Shown here: positions 4,656 through 5,251 of the stretch, one piece after another
Layout of the letters: each line of letters starts with the position of its first letter
Position numbering within the stretch: the first letter of the stretch is position 1
Assembly: GCA_016840645.1 (NCBI GenBank)
Contig: JAEORY010000318.1
Location: 1 to 5,251 of the forward strand
Source of the DNA: Candidatus Borrarchaeota archaeon
GTDB lineage: Archaea; Asgardarchaeota; Sifarchaeia; Borrarchaeales; Borrarchaeaceae
DNA: 5,251 nt
Direction: 5' to 3'
Position numbers and translations under genes: made by a program
Notes under the pieces: generated by a model
What the model was told of the DNA's origin: nothing
What the model saw: the letters and a program-made list of their open reading frames with translations, nothing else
The model's database searches: none

Positions 4656-4749
4656 CGGCTCGGGCATCAGGTGCGGCGGAGTGGCGCTTGTTTTGACCTG
4701 TAGTAATACCTTGTGTTACACCGCCGCCACCTGGATGCCCTGGTTAGCC
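4650..4749 (-). repeat. attC site of cassette 1
   Basis: A 100-bp palindrome with boxes ACCTAAC (4650-4656) and GTTAGCC (4743-4749), arms CGGGCATCAGGTG / CACCTGGATGCCC. The unpaired base here is G. Loop with GTAGTAATACC as in the sites at 3127 and 3903. The TAA stop of the 112-aa gene (4746-4744) lies in the right box. GTTAGCCAG is repeated at the cassette start 5112-5104. Confidence 0.93.
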
Positions 4750-5111
4750 AGTTGTATCTGAATCATCCATCATTCGAAATGCTTCAATAGACCTGGCGAT
4801 GGCCTTGCGAACATCATCTGGAACTTCATCTTCAGTAATAATGCCCATGCTCAATGCCTTCGCCACGACTATGTCTGGTTTGGAGTCCGAACAAAGTATG
4901 TAAGCATCATGCAATTGACCATTATGAAAGTTATGAACTCGATCACAGAGTTCACGCGAAGAGATTTTGCCACTGCGCCATGCTACGAATTCATCATAAA
5001 GTTTCGACAGATGCTGACCAAGCTCTCGCTCATATGCGAAATCTGCGATTTCACGGAGCTTTTTTCTAATTGATTTATCCAACTCTGAATACTTCTCTTT
5101 TATCTGGCTAA
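4656..5111 (-). mobile_element. Gene cassette 1: single small gene, apparently first of the array
   Basis: A 456-bp cassette from the core at 5112-5106 to the core at 4656. Both ends carry GTTAGCCAG. Upstream of it there is no attC palindrome within the 139 bp available, so it is probably the most recently inserted, attI-proximal cassette. Confidence 0.8.
4744..5082 (-). CDS. Conserved hypothetical protein, 112 aa, soluble
   Basis: Reads from TTG at 5082-5080; the frame is open only up to 5112 and has no ATG in that part, so TTG is the best start, with GAGAAG 9 nt upstream. The N-terminal half is a basic, helical region containing FAYERELGQHLSKLYDEFVA then WRSGKISSRELCDRVHNFHN, near residues 15-54. 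I associate this block with a family of small uncharacterised bacterial proteins; no function is known to me. The second half has AKALSMGIITEDEVPDDVRK and an acidic end MDDSDTTG. No membrane segment, signal peptide or metal-binding motif. The stop overlaps the attC core box. As first gene of the array it would be the one best placed for transcription from an integron promoter. Confidence 0.8.
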   Translation of the reverse strand: MDKSIRKKLREIADFAYERELGQHLSKLYDEFVAWRSGKISSRELCDRVHNFHNGQLHDAYILCSDSKPDIVVAKALSMGIITEDEVPDDVRKAIARSIEAFRMMDDSDTTG

Positions 5112-5126
5112 CTTATAAGTATACTG
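5106..5126 (-). other. Putative attI junction at the start of the array
   Basis: On the minus strand GTTAGCC (5112-5106) is the insertion core of cassette 1. It is preceded by an inverted core-like element, and together they form the perfect palindrome ACTTATAAGT at 5111-5120 (longer imperfect symmetry on both sides). No attC-type long palindrome lies upstream. A simple pair of inverted core sites is the layout of attI. TATACT (5123-5118) could be a -10 box towards the cassettes, but no good -35 is at the right distance. Confidence 0.5.
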
Positions 5127-5251
5127 TTTCCCTACTCCCAAACCTGAATAGTGAACCGTAGGGACTCTTTTTTGCCCTCATAATCCGTAGAGTAGAGATA
5201 TCTGCAAGTCCCCCTGATACCCCCTGTCAGCTCGGCGGGGGGTCTTATTAG
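5113..5251. other. Non-coding region upstream of the array; possible integron leader
   Basis: No gene or attC is visible in these 139 bp, cut by the window edge. It holds the terminator-like element at 5129-5173, a tandem CCCCCTG repeat (5210-5216 and 5220-5226) and a G+C-rich hairpin at 5219-5243 (ACCCCCTG with CGGGGGGT, one T-G pair). A second pairing of AAGTCCCCC (5206-5214) with the same G-run is possible. In class 1 integrons the integrase gene and array promoter lie on this side of attI. Confidence 0.4.
5129..5173 (+). terminator. Possible rightward terminator next to the array start
   Basis: TCCCTAC (5129-5135) pairs perfectly with GTAGGGA (5158-5164) over a 22-nt loop, and after CTC comes a run of six T (5168-5173). 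The long loop and the 3-nt gap weaken it. It would stop transcription leaving the array towards the presumed integrase. Confidence 0.27.

Noticed and set aside
962..4749. CRISPR array or transposon terminal repeats
   Set aside because: The repeats are about 100 bp, palindromic, divergent in their loops and spaced by 0.26-1.6 kb with genes between; they fit attC instead.

Overview
This window is a stretch of an integron gene-cassette array read on the minus strand. Six imperfect palindromes of about 100 bp, at 962-1061, 2684-2782, 3127-3225, 3488-3588, 3903-4002 and 4650-4749, share inner arms of the type GGGCATCAGGTG...CACCTGAATGCCC. They are bounded by RYYYAAC-like and GTTRRRY-like core boxes. 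These are attC sites, and the single unpaired base in the arm, together with the position of the genes, shows that the array reads right to left. No integrase gene is present. The right-hand 140 bp has no attC and starts at a core box (5106-5112) that looks like the attI junction, so the integrase is expected beyond the right edge, though a cluster lacking an integrase cannot be excluded. The host is a bacterium of moderate G+C content with a large chromosomal-type array, because the attC sites are closely related to one another. I cannot name the genus.

Layout in array order, from right to left. Cassette 1 (4656-5111) has a 112-aa conserved hypothetical protein. Cassette 2 (3909-4655) has a 210-aa protein with an N-terminal membrane anchor. 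Cassettes 3 (3494-3908), 4 (3133-3493) and 5 (2690-3132) have no convincing protein gene. Cassette 6 (968-2689) has a two-gene type II restriction-modification system, endonuclease first and then an amino-methyltransferase. Cassette 7 (1-967, incomplete) has a 269-aa protein overlapping the start of a PIN-domain protein cut by the window edge, probably a toxin-antitoxin-like pair. The 5' end of every complete cassette repeats the outer core box of its own attC (7-10 bp), which fixes all the cassette borders.

The most interesting part is the run of three ORF-less cassettes. Cassette 3 carries, on the strand opposite to the array, a near-consensus promoter (3644-3672), a 12-bp bulged hairpin (3774-3815) and a terminator-like hairpin with a T-run (3851-3884). 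Together these could make a structured RNA of about 200 nt. The hairpin loop contains a 13-nt perfect complement of the promoter spacer. This is a hypothesis from sequence alone.

The genes are independent cargo except for the two pairs (endonuclease/methyltransferase and upstream partner/PIN). Both pairs are of types that make their own loss costly and are known to stabilise cassette arrays.
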